64,000 bases of DNA, from contig NZ_CP070351.1 of assembly GCF_016919385.1 (NCBI RefSeq), positions 2,294,001-2,358,000 on the forward strand, written 5' to 3'. Shown piece after piece: positions 43,464 through 51,960 of the stretch; positions within the stretch are counted from its first letter, which is position 1; every line of letters starts with the position of its first letter. The position numbers were made by a program, and so were the translations under genes. Under the pieces are notes generated by a model. That model was not told where the DNA came from. It saw nothing but the letters and a program-made list of their open reading frames with translations, and ran no database searches. Source of the DNA: Gordonia sp. PDNC005. GTDB taxonomy: Bacteria > Actinomycetota > Actinomycetes > Mycobacteriales > Mycobacteriaceae.

Positions 43464-45256
43464 GTCGCAGGGGTGAGCGTGACCGCGTCCACTCCCCAAC
43501 CAAGCGCAACGGCGCCGGAGACCCTCCACCCCGCCGCCACTGCAATCGTCGACAATCGGTCGGCGTTCCGCGGGGAGTCGCCGACCACGGCAACGTGAAC
43601 CAGAGCCTCCTCGAGTTCACCCGTTCCGAGGGCGTCAGCCGATGTCGACTCGATCAGGAGCACGGATGAGGCGCGCCCGGACGCCGATCGCAGCAACGCC
43701 ACCGCTTCCCGGTCGTTGAGATGGCTGAGCGCATCGACGCCGACCAGGAGATCAACGGGAGACCCGTCGACGAGCAGGCTGTCGGAGTACTCATGATGCC
43801 CGGCGGACGATGCACGTAGCGCGTCCACCTCGTCGCTCGTCCCGACGATCGTTGTTCGGACGCCGTCGACCCGGCCCACGCCCTGCAGTCCGTCGGCGAC
43901 GACAGCGGCACCCGGTCCGCAGAACGCGATCGTCTTCCGATCGGCGAACGCCGTCAATGCGGCGACCGCGGGCATGAGGAACACCCGGCCGCTGCTCTCG
44001 TCGATCAGTTCTGCGAACTCCGCGGACGACGACTGCACATGGGTCGCGAACGTCTGGCCGGTCGCCGTCTCCCACGCTGATCGGCCGGTGGGCAGTGCCT
44101 CGGCGAGGTCCTTCAGTGCCAGGATCTTCTCCGCTTCGGCGCCGTTGAACGCCTCCGCCTCGTGGGGGTCGGTCAGCAGCCTGTCGCCGACCTCGCCGAG
44201 CGTGAGACCGCCATCGTCCTCAGCCAACACACCACACGCGATGAGGACGTCGATCAGCGGATCGATGCGGTCATCCGGCAGCGCCAATCGCACGGTCAGA
44301 GCGGCGCGATCCGGCCGGTGGGCGTCGACGAGCTCGAGCAGTCCCAGCCGCAGCGCTGCGCGGACCGCGAACCAGGTGACGGGGGACTCGACGAGGTCGA
44401 GACCGTGAGCGGCCGCGGGTGCGGGCTCGTCGGATGCAGCCGGCGTTTCGGGTTCACGTCGATGCCAGTAGCCCGTGATGTCGACGTGGTCTTTGGGGAC
44501 CGCGAGTTCGCGTGCCACGTACTTACGGACGGCCAGAAGAGACCGGCTCTCCGCCGCTGCCCACACGTATGCGACGCCCGGGAGCGGTGACACGGCGCGA
44601 ACGGCGGCCACAAGGGCCTCCCGATCGCCCGGGGCAGCGACCACCCAGGTGACGGTGTCGTCAGGGCCCAGTGGCAGTTCGCGTCGTGCGGACTCGTCGG
44701 CGATCGTGAGCACGATCCGCGCCGGGCCCGCGACCGGCCTGTCGAGGAGGAAGCGTTCAACGGCGGGTTGGGCTGTCTCGTCTCCTGCGAGCAACGCCCA
44801 TTCGGCGTCGCGTGGAACCACCGTCGATGATTTCGGGCCGACGATCCAGAGTTCGTCGCCTTCCGACGCGGCACACGCCCAGGTCTCGGCGGGTCCACGA
44901 TCGTCGCCGTCTGAGTGGACGACGAAGTCGAACGCCATCGATCCGCCCTCCACATCGACGTGGACCGGCGTGTAGTCGCGGGTCAGTCGATGTTCCGACA
45001 CGCCCCATTCGATTCCCAGCTCCCGCTGTGCGGGCAGCGCGTCAGCGATGTCGCCTTCGGCAGTGAAGATCAGTTTGACGTGATCGTCGAACGCTTCGCT
45101 CGTGAAGGCCGGGAGCGACAATCCGTCGCGCTCGAATTGCCCCAGCTCCGGCCCGCCGACGGTCACTCTCCGCATGCGGCCGGTGACACTGCGGACGTCG
45201 AGCACCCTCAGCCGCCGCAGGATGATGGGCAGGGGCTTGATCCGGAGCTGGGCCAT
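43460..45256 (-). CDS. Fusion of siderophore-interacting flavoprotein and methyltransferase-like domain
   Basis: 598 residues in two parts. Residues 1-270 form a siderophore-interacting (ferric-siderophore reductase, FAD-binding 9) protein: the FAD motif R93-x-Y-T96, GDETAQPAVERFL at 158-170, and GYWHR at 262-266. Residues 285-598 have an O-methyltransferase-type layout: a winged-helix dimerisation region (ALRLGLLELVD, VLIACGVLAEDDGGLTLGEVGDRLL) and a Rossmann-like part with a weakened SAM loop (FCGPGAAVVADGL). The reductase would release iron from the siderophore after import. Whether the C-terminal part still methylates is doubtful given the altered SAM loop. It is flanked by the binding protein and permease genes. 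Confidence 0.83.
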   Translation of the reverse strand: MAQLRIKPLPIILRRLRVLDVRSVTGRMRRVTVGGPELGQFERDGLSLPAFTSEAFDDHVKLIFTAEGDIADALPAQRELGIEWGVSEHRLTRDYTPVHVDVEGGSMAFDFVVHSDGDDRGPAETWACAASEGDELWIVGPKSSTVVPRDAEWALLAGDETAQPAVERFLLDRPVAGPARIVLTIADESARRELPLGPDDTVTWVVAAPGDREALVAAVRAVSPLPGVAYVWAAAESRSLLAVRKYVARELAVPKDHVDITGYWHRREPETPAASDEPAPAAAHGLDLVESPVTWFAVRAALRLGLLELVDAHRPDRAALTVRLALPDDRIDPLIDVLIACGVLAEDDGGLTLGEVGDRLLTDPHEAEAFNGAEAEKILALKDLAEALPTGRSAWETATGQTFATHVQSSSAEFAELIDESSGRVFLMPAVAALTAFADRKTIAFCGPGAAVVADGLQGVGRVDGVRTTIVGTSDEVDALRASSAGHHEYSDSLLVDGSPVDLLVGVDALSHLNDREAVALLRSASGRASSVLLIESTSADALGTGELEEALVHVAVVGDSPRNADRLSTIAVAAGWRVSGAVALGWGVDAVTLTPAT

Positions 45257-45263
45257 GATTCCT

Positions 45264-46253
45264 CTACTTCTTCTTGAACTGGGTCTCGACGATGTCCAGC
45301 AGTTCCATCGCTTCGTCGAAGTCGCTGCGCTGCACCCAGTACGGCAGGTCGAATGCCTGGTTGTTGGTGAACGAAGGCAGCGCCGACCAGATCGGCTGCT
45401 TGCGCATGTCGGCGACGGTGGTCACGTCTGCGTTGAAACCGGCCTGGAACAGAGTCGGCTGCGTCAGGACTTGGCCGACCTGCTCGGTCGAGAGTTCAAA
45501 GCTGTCGCCACCGGCGGTGTAGGGCTTGAATCGGCCAGTTGCGAACAGCGGTGCGGGGCGGAAGCCCAGCTTCGCGAACTCCTTGGGCAGACCGCGGTCC
45601 TCGATCAGCACGAACGCACGTCCATCGGCCAACATCGACAGGAACACCGACTCCCCCGCCGGCACGGTGATGTTGTTCTTGACCTCGGTGATCCGAGCGT
45701 CGTACGCGGAGACCGCGTCACGGTACACCTCCGGCTTGCCGAACACCTTGTCTGCAAGGAACTCGTACTGCCCCTGCCAGTCGGTGAGGTCCCCGCTGAC
45801 GATCACAGTGGGTGCGATCTTGGAGAGTTCGTCGTACGCGGTGGTCGCGTGCTTCAGCGGGAATCCGAGACCGCCGGCGACGATCAGATCGGGATCCTGC
45901 TCGAGAATCGCCTCCATGTCGAAGCCGTCCGCGCTCCACGGCAGCAACGTGGTGCCCTGCTCGGTCGCCTTGTCCGACCACTGCTTGGCGAACTCGCCCT
46001 TCTCGTCGGTCGACTGTGTCGTCACGCCGACGACCGGGACGTCGAGGTCGTACAGGTAACCCGCGAGGGCGTAGTTGAGCACCACCACTCGCTTGGGGGC
46101 CGCGGGGATGTCGACGCCGCCCTGATCAGTGATCACGGTTCGTTTCTCACCGGACGAACTGTCGTCGGAGCTCGACGAGCAGGCCGAGAGCGCCAGGGCG
46201 AGCACTGCCAGCACGGCGGCGATCACCGCGGGTATCGCGCGAGGTTTACGCAT
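45264..46253 (-). CDS. Iron-siderophore ABC substrate-binding lipoprotein
   Basis: A 329-residue type III periplasmic-binding protein. The lipoprotein signal ends in LALSAC25. The fold marks are KRVVVLNYALAGYLYDLDVPVVGV at the start of the first lobe, DPDLIVAGG, and a long linking helix. It would capture a ferric siderophore outside the cell and hand it to the FecCD permeases. ATG 46253 has AAGGA upstream; the frame to 46319 runs into the operator. An IdeR-like box lies at 46314-46332. It is the first gene of the operon and divergent from an AraC regulator. Confidence 0.93.
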   Translation of the reverse strand: MRKPRAIPAVIAAVLAVLALALSACSSSSDDSSSGEKRTVITDQGGVDIPAAPKRVVVLNYALAGYLYDLDVPVVGVTTQSTDEKGEFAKQWSDKATEQGTTLLPWSADGFDMEAILEQDPDLIVAGGLGFPLKHATTAYDELSKIAPTVIVSGDLTDWQGQYEFLADKVFGKPEVYRDAVSAYDARITEVKNNITVPAGESVFLSMLADGRAFVLIEDRGLPKEFAKLGFRPAPLFATGRFKPYTAGGDSFELSTEQVGQVLTQPTLFQAGFNADVTTVADMRKQPIWSALPSFTNNQAFDLPYWVQRSDFDEAMELLDIVETQFKKK

Positions 46254-46313
46254 GGGGTCCTTCTTCTCGAGTCTCGGGCGTGGGGTCGTATAGGCATGAC
46301 GAGCCCCTCGCCG

Positions 46314-46332
46314 TATCATTAGGCAACCCTAA
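46314..46332 (-). promoter_or_regulatory. IdeR/DtxR-type iron box
   Basis: On the minus strand the 19-mer starting TTAGG and running through TTGCCTAA matches the consensus TTAGGTTAGGCTAACCTAA well in the first 14 positions (12 of 14) but poorly in the last five. It lies 61 bases before the binding-protein start, so iron-bound IdeR would repress the operon. Confidence 0.65.
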
Positions 46333-46419
46333 GCTAGACCCTCGATCGATCTCCACTGATCCCAACCCGACACGATCTGGAGACGGACCGGACACGACGG
46401 ACCTTCAGGAGGCCTCACG

Positions 46420-47148
46420 ATGGACCAGGTGCCAGGCCGGTTGGCCACGCTCGTCCCCGAGAACTCGATCCGTTTCCTCGGCCACCCGATGCACAGCCAC
46501 CCCGAACCTCATCTGGTTTATGTGAGTGCCGGATCGGCACGACTCGAGATCGACGACGAGCAGGTCGTCCTCGGCCCGCAGGAATCTGTGTGGCTCGCTC
46601 CCGACGTTCCGCACGCCGCTCGCTACGCACCGGGCAGCCTCGTCCTCGGCCCATTGCTCTCGCCGACCACTCTCCCGCCAGAACGTGTCCACCGACTCGG
46701 CGTGCGGCCCTCGATCACCACAGTGATGACCGCCCTGCTCGGTGCGGCGCCGAGCACTGCTGCCGAGATCTCCGTCTTCCGGGAGGCGCTCGACAGCGTG
46801 CTCACCGCCCTCGGCGGACCGTACTTCGCGCTTCCGTCGCCGACCCATCCGGTCGCCGCGACCGTGGCCAAGGAGATCGGATTGTCGACCGAACCCCTCG
46901 ACGAGATCGCTGCACGGCACGGCGTCAGCACCCGCCACCTGCAACGTCTGTTCGTCGCAGAGACCGGGATCGGCCTACACCAATGGCGGGTGCGGTCACG
47001 CCTGAATGTCGCGATCGACCGTCTCCGCCACGGCGCCACCCTCACCCGAGCCGCACACGCCGCCGGTTACTCGACAGGGTCCGGACTGCGGAAAGCGCTG
47101 CATCGGGAAGCCGGAGTCGACGTCGACGTCGTCCGACGCGCAGGTTGA
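46420..47148 (+). CDS. AraC-family regulator, divergent from the siderophore operon
   Basis: A 242-residue regulator: cupin-like N-terminal domain (HSHPEPHLVYVSAGSARLEIDDEQVVLGPQESVWLAPDVPHAARY) and a C-terminal AraC DNA-binding domain with two helix-turn-helix units (LDEIAARHGVSTRHLQRLF; TLTRAAHAAGYSTGSGLRKAL). The ATG has AGGAGG upstream. It may activate the divergent siderophore genes when the ferric siderophore binds, as known for siderophore-sensing AraC proteins; this is inference from position. Its stop is one base from the stop of the convergent 1007-residue gene. Confidence 0.9.
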   Translation: MDQVPGRLATLVPENSIRFLGHPMHSHPEPHLVYVSAGSARLEIDDEQVVLGPQESVWLAPDVPHAARYAPGSLVLGPLLSPTTLPPERVHRLGVRPSITTVMTALLGAAPSTAAEISVFREALDSVLTALGGPYFALPSPTHPVAATVAKEIGLSTEPLDEIAARHGVSTRHLQRLFVAETGIGLHQWRVRSRLNVAIDRLRHGATLTRAAHAAGYSTGSGLRKALHREAGVDVDVVRRAG

Positions 47149-47149
47149 G

Positions 47150-50100
47150 TCAGCCGCGCGCGAGCGCGGCGGCGCGCACGGCGACGGCATTCGCCATCAG
47201 CACGTCGGTCGACACCATTCCGGGGAAGTAGTCCGCGAGCCGAGCCCACATCGCCCGGCCCTCGTCGGTGAGGCCGCCTTGCTTCAGTCGGCCGTGCGCC
47301 TGCAGACGCGCGACGGCCGCGAAGCACATCGACTGCATCGACAGCAGCATCCACGGGTTGCCTCCGGTGTCGACACCGTCGAGCGCTTCGTTGCGTGCGG
47401 CGATCAAGTCGTACATCTCCGGCGACGAACGACGGACGTCGCGCAGCATCGTGTTGACGTGTCGTGGAGCTTCCAGGCTCACCGGATCGGCCATCCAGTC
47501 CACCCGCCGATGGAAGGCGTCGATGGTTGCGCTGGTGCGCATGTCGAGATCGAGCACCGGTCCGGGGACGATGCGGAAGTGCTGGAACAGCATGTCGACC
47601 TGGTCGCGGCTCATGGCGTCGACGGCGAGCACGTTCCGGTCGAACACACCGGTGCGCGGGTCACTCATCCGGCCCGACGCGAGAAGCCGGAGGATCTCGT
47701 CTCCGCCGCGGGTGACGAGATACGACTGCACCTCATCGCGGTCCGGCGCCGTCGGATCGGCGATCTCCGCCATCGCGAGCATGCAGCCGATATACGGATT
47801 CGGGTGCGATGCCGCCGCGCGCCCACTCGGCGCGAACGGCAGTTCCGCGAGTCCTGAGCGGATGAACATGGCAGGCACCCGATCCGGCGACACGGGGCTG
47901 TCGGCGAGCGCCAGCAACGACGCCGTCGGATCTGCGGTGAGCAGTTCGTCAACAGGAGCCTCCGCCGGATCCAACAGCGGTTCGTCGGCGGGCGCACTCG
48001 TCTCCTCGGCGTGCGCCGCGTCAAGGCTCATCCACTCGTTGATCAGCGGGTCTTCGACGACAACACTCGGAACGACCGCGCGGTCGCCGCCACGCACGAC
48101 AGTCGCCACCGGGGCCTCGTCGGTCGCACCGGACTCGTCGTCGATGAGCGCGACCAGCGTGCCGGACACCAGGCGCTTCGCAGCGTCGGCGACACCGCGG
48201 GTGGAGAGCGAGAACTCCGCACCCGACCGGCCGTCGGCGTCCCACTCGCGGACGATCTCGAGATCGCCGTCGAGCAGCGCGAACGACACGTCGATCGCGC
48301 CGGGGACGTACACCGCCAGCCTGTGATGGTCGGCGGCGGTCACGTCGAGCTCGGCCAGACACGTCTGCCACGCGGCCGGAACTCCGGACCGCTCGATGCG
48401 GACGAGAGCGTGCGGTGGCCTGACGACCATTTCGAGGTGATCTGATCCGGCCGAGACAGTGGTGATCAGCTCGGTGACGTCCGGCGCGAACTCCACGGTC
48501 TCGTCCACCACGCTGAGGCCCCCGTCGACGGTGAACTCCGTCGTCGATTCGGTGAGGCCCTTGTCGACGGGCAGCCGCACTGCGGGTTCGTGGACCACGT
48601 CCAATCCCTCGGCGATGTCGGCGACACGACGGAGGTCGAGACCGTACGAGTCGCTGACGACGATCTCGTAGCGCCCCAGGAGCGGCCCTTCGACTCCGTC
48701 GAAAGGGTCCGCCGAGGTCACGTAGTCTTCTGCCGCCCAGGGGTAGTCGACGAGCCAGTCGATAGCTCCTGCCCGCCGGACACGGACGCGCCACTCCTTG
48801 ACGTCGTCGCCCTCGTGAGCCGGCAGATCGACGAGCGGTCGTTCTCCGAACACGGGGTCGCCGTCTCTTGTGGTGATTCCGGCGAGCGGTTCCGGAAGCT
48901 CGATGCTCGGACTCTCGGCCGGGCGCACCCGACGGGTCTGCCCGGCGCGCCCGTCGCGATGGACGGTCAGCTCGCGATGACCCTCCAGATCGACGGTCCG
49001 CAGCAGCCATCCGTCCCACGGTCCGGTCCGAGTCTCGATGACAGGCACCGCGGCGCGGTCCGCTCCGAGAAGTTCCGCATCGTTCGGAACCAACGCGACG
49101 ACCGGTCCGGCGGGCAGAGTGCGGTGGCGCGACATCACCCGTCCGTCCGGGGCGAACAGGACAACCGGGTCGCCGGGCAACACGACGGGCACCGACCGAC
49201 GCGCCCCGTTGTCCAGGCTGACCAGGACACACTCGCGCAGAGCCGCCGTCACCGGGACCACAGCGGCCTCATCGGCTCCGACGGAGACCTGTTCGGGCGC
49301 GTCGCCCGCCCAGACACGCCACGTCGTAGCGGCAGCGTCGGACGGGACGATCACCGTGAGCGAGCCCTCGGCCACGTCGTAACGCAGTTCGGGGAATCGG
49401 GCACTGCAGAGCGCAGCAGCGGCGCCGTCACCCGAGAGGAACGCGGTTCGCTCGAGGCGGTCGCTCACCGCGGCGAGCACCGTCGGCGGAAGGTCGACGG
49501 TGGCGGGCGTCAATCTGTCGGCGTTCCACTCGTCGGGTGAGGCGACACTGGCGACGAGCGTCGCGCAGATCCGGGCGAGGAAGGTCGCGGCGATGTCGGG
49601 CGCCTGCTCCAGCAAGACCCGGAATCCCGTCGGAAGCACGGTGTGACGGTGGGCGAAGCCGGGTTCGGTCAGGTGATCGAGAATCGCCGTGCCCGACGGC
49701 GCACGCCCGGCGGCGACGTGTCGTTCGATCACGTCGACCAGGGCGTCGACGGTGCGCGGCGTGAGTCCGGCATGGAGGTCGAGAAGAGGCAGCAGGTCGT
49801 CGGCTCGAAGGGAAGCGACATCGCGGAGTCCCGCCTCGCGGAGCATGTCGCCGGCGAAAGCTGAGACGGCGGCGGAGAACGATCTGTCGGCATCGACACC
49901 GATCGAAGCGAAGAATCCATCCCAGAAGTCGTCGTCCGACGACCGGGTCGTGGCGTGACCGACAAGCGCGGTGATGATCAGCGCCGGGTGGCGGGTGATG
50001 AGTGCGATGTGTGCGCCCGCGGGCATGTCACGCATGAGCACGCCCAGGCTTCGCTGGGCGTCACGAAGCTCGTCGAGGGTGAAGTCCGCTTCGACGACAA

Positions 50101-50173
50101 GTGCGACGGAGGCGAAGCGCTCGCGGATGGTGGTCTCGATATCGGCCGTCTGGGGGCTCGCCGAACCGGTCAT
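47150..50173 (-). CDS. Large (1007-residue) protein of unknown function
   Basis: A long, uninterrupted gene whose function I cannot assign. The N-terminal 330 residues look mostly helical. Residues about 330-800 look beta-rich, with repeated strand patterns (PWDGWLLRTVDLEGHRELTV, DVKEWRVRVRRAGAIDWLVDYPW) that suggest several Ig-like sandwich domains. An acidic linker rich in Ala, Glu, Pro lies near 790-830, followed by a helical C-terminal 200 residues. It has no signal peptide, membrane helix, Walker motif or nuclease motif that I can see. ATG 50173 was chosen as start; there is no strong ribosome site. Its neighbours on both sides face the other way, so it is a single-gene transcript. Confidence 0.78.
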   Translation of the reverse strand: MTGSASPQTADIETTIRERFASVALVVEADFTLDELRDAQRSLGVLMRDMPAGAHIALITRHPALIITALVGHATTRSSDDDFWDGFFASIGVDADRSFSAAVSAFAGDMLREAGLRDVASLRADDLLPLLDLHAGLTPRTVDALVDVIERHVAAGRAPSGTAILDHLTEPGFAHRHTVLPTGFRVLLEQAPDIAATFLARICATLVASVASPDEWNADRLTPATVDLPPTVLAAVSDRLERTAFLSGDGAAAALCSARFPELRYDVAEGSLTVIVPSDAAATTWRVWAGDAPEQVSVGADEAAVVPVTAALRECVLVSLDNGARRSVPVVLPGDPVVLFAPDGRVMSRHRTLPAGPVVALVPNDAELLGADRAAVPVIETRTGPWDGWLLRTVDLEGHRELTVHRDGRAGQTRRVRPAESPSIELPEPLAGITTRDGDPVFGERPLVDLPAHEGDDVKEWRVRVRRAGAIDWLVDYPWAAEDYVTSADPFDGVEGPLLGRYEIVVSDSYGLDLRRVADIAEGLDVVHEPAVRLPVDKGLTESTTEFTVDGGLSVVDETVEFAPDVTELITTVSAGSDHLEMVVRPPHALVRIERSGVPAAWQTCLAELDVTAADHHRLAVYVPGAIDVSFALLDGDLEIVREWDADGRSGAEFSLSTRGVADAAKRLVSGTLVALIDDESGATDEAPVATVVRGGDRAVVPSVVVEDPLINEWMSLDAAHAEETSAPADEPLLDPAEAPVDELLTADPTASLLALADSPVSPDRVPAMFIRSGLAELPFAPSGRAAASHPNPYIGCMLAMAEIADPTAPDRDEVQSYLVTRGGDEILRLLASGRMSDPRTGVFDRNVLAVDAMSRDQVDMLFQHFRIVPGPVLDLDMRTSATIDAFHRRVDWMADPVSLEAPRHVNTMLRDVRRSSPEMYDLIAARNEALDGVDTGGNPWMLLSMQSMCFAAVARLQAHGRLKQGGLTDEGRAMWARLADYFPGMVSTDVLMANAVAVRAAALARG

Positions 50174-50439
50174 GCGTGCGTGTCCACACCTTCTGTCGTG
50201 GCGCCTGCGGGAGGGTGCGCGGCGCGTGCTGAGACGAGTGTCGGGCGGCACCGGGGTGCCGGGATTCCACCCGAGGCAAGGAGACAAGTTACTCCGGTGG
50301 CGGCCTCGTTCTCGAACCTCGAAGCAGTGCTGTGGGAAGGCTCACGCCGACCGCCGATTCGTGCCTGCGCGGCCCTTCTCGGACGTGTTCGACTCTGGCA
50401 CAATCGAACTCGCAACGAGCAGCGACGAGAGGCCCACTG

Positions 50440-51276
50440 ATGGAGCAGTTCACTCGCGACGGATTGACGTTCGACGTCATCGACTCAGGGCCACCCGACG
50501 GCGACGTCGTCCTTCTCCTTCACGGCTTCCCACAGACCGGTTCCTCGTGGTCAGGCGTGTCTGCGGTGCTGAACGAGCACGGGTTCCGGACGATCGCCCC
50601 GACTCAGCGCGGCTACTCCCCCGGCGCGCGGCCGCGCGGGAGACGCGCGTATCGGACTAGCGAATTGACGGCCGACGCCGTGGCGCTCGTGGAGGAGCTC
50701 GACTGCGGTCCGGTTCACCTCGTCGGACACGATTGGGGTGCCGCTGTCGCGTGGTCGTTGGCCGCGAGCCGACCAGATCTCGTGCGCTCGTTCACGTCGG
50801 TCTCCGTGCCGCATCCAGGAGCCTTCATCAAGTCGATGACCCGGAGCCGACAGCTGCCGCGATCGTGGTACATGTTCGCGTTTCAAATCCCCCGCGTTCC
50901 GGAATTCCTGATCCGTCGATTCCCCGATCAGTTCGAGACGAAGCTGTCGTCAGGTGGCCTCACTCCGGAAGGCGCAGCCGAGATTCGACGCGACGTCCTT
51001 GAAACGGACGCGCTGACCGGCGGGATGAACTGGTATCGAGCCATGATGCTGGGTGCACCGAGTGACCTGAAACGGCGAGTGACCGTCCCCACGACCCATG
51101 TGTGGAGCGACGCCGACTTCGCTCTCGACCGTGTCGGCGCCGAATTGGCCGCCGACTACGTCACGGCAGACTTCCGTCTCGAAGTGTTCGAAGGCGTCTC
51201 CCATTGGATCCCCGACCAACGTCCGACTGAGCTCGCCGACGTGATCCTCGCCCGGATCGCAAGCGTCAGCGGCTGA
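50440..51276 (+). CDS. Alpha/beta hydrolase, epoxide hydrolase-like
   Basis: A 278-residue alpha/beta hydrolase. The oxyanion motif HGFPQ is at 28-32 and the nucleophile is D98 in GHDWGA, an aspartate as in epoxide hydrolases and haloalkane dehalogenases. The catalytic histidine is in GVSHWIPDQ near residue 254. The ATG at 50440 (MEQFTRDG) was chosen over an upstream in-frame start at 50332 because family homology begins here. It ends 11 bases inside the convergent lipoprotein gene. Natural substrate unknown. Confidence 0.9.
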   Translation: MEQFTRDGLTFDVIDSGPPDGDVVLLLHGFPQTGSSWSGVSAVLNEHGFRTIAPTQRGYSPGARPRGRRAYRTSELTADAVALVEELDCGPVHLVGHDWGAAVAWSLAASRPDLVRSFTSVSVPHPGAFIKSMTRSRQLPRSWYMFAFQIPRVPEFLIRRFPDQFETKLSSGGLTPEGAAEIRRDVLETDALTGGMNWYRAMMLGAPSDLKRRVTVPTTHVWSDADFALDRVGAELAADYVTADFRLEVFEGVSHWIPDQRPTELADVILARIASVSG

Positions 51277-51823
51277 GTCGCTGCCTGCACTCCGCCTGAG
51301 TGTTGGTCTCGAGACACTCTGCCCATGCGGCTTGGTCGTCTCCCCAGTCGGTCTTGGCGCGCTGACCCACGTTCACCTGCCACATGTAGTCGCTGCAGAC
51401 GAGCTGGGTCCCGGTCGCGTCGTACGCGAATGACCCGGTCTGATAGCCGTGACAGGGCGTTCCGGCGGAGACTGTCGAAGTACCGAGAGCTGGATTGGGT
51501 GCGACGGTCGCGTTCCTCGACCAGACGAGGGCGTCAGTTCCTGCCAGGCGAGCACAGTGGGCGACCGTCCCATCGCCGAACGACGCGGTGGTTCCTTGAT
51601 AGCTGCACGCCGCGCCTTCCCCTACTACGACAACCGCCGGGGTCGTCATCGGCGCGAGCGTGGTCTCCGGCGGCGAACTGGTGACAGTCAACGTCGACAC
51701 CTTCGCAGTCGATGAAGCGCCTGAAGTCGATGGCTCTGCCGCGTCGTTGGAACTCGAACCGCACGCTGAGAGAGTGACCACCGCCGCTCCGACGAAGGCG
51801 GCAGCCCAGTACTTGGTGTTCAC
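51266..51823 (-). CDS. Putative lipoprotein, Ser/Thr-rich, with conserved cysteines
   Basis: A 185-residue protein with lipoprotein signal peptide ending in LSAC21, a Ser/Thr/Pro-rich stretch to about residue 60, and a compact C-terminal domain with six cysteines (in ACSYQ, AHCAR, PCHGY, LVCSD, AECLE, AECRQ) that could give three disulfides. It is predicted to be membrane-anchored outside the cell. I do not recognise the family. Its end overlaps the convergent hydrolase gene by 11 bases. Confidence 0.78.
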   Translation of the reverse strand: MNTKYWAAAFVGAAVVTLSACGSSSNDAAEPSTSGASSTAKVSTLTVTSSPPETTLAPMTTPAVVVVGEGAACSYQGTTASFGDGTVAHCARLAGTDALVWSRNATVAPNPALGTSTVSAGTPCHGYQTGSFAYDATGTQLVCSDYMWQVNVGQRAKTDWGDDQAAWAECLETNTQAECRQRLSR

Positions 51824-51960
51824 AATTGGCCCTCCGCAGTTCGACCGGGAGCGATGAACCCGTCCGGATGGTCACAGTGTTCGTGAAAGGTACACGCAGG
51901 CGGGCGGACATCGGCGTATCTCGGCACGTATGTGCGCTCTCGTGAACATTTTGCGGCCGG

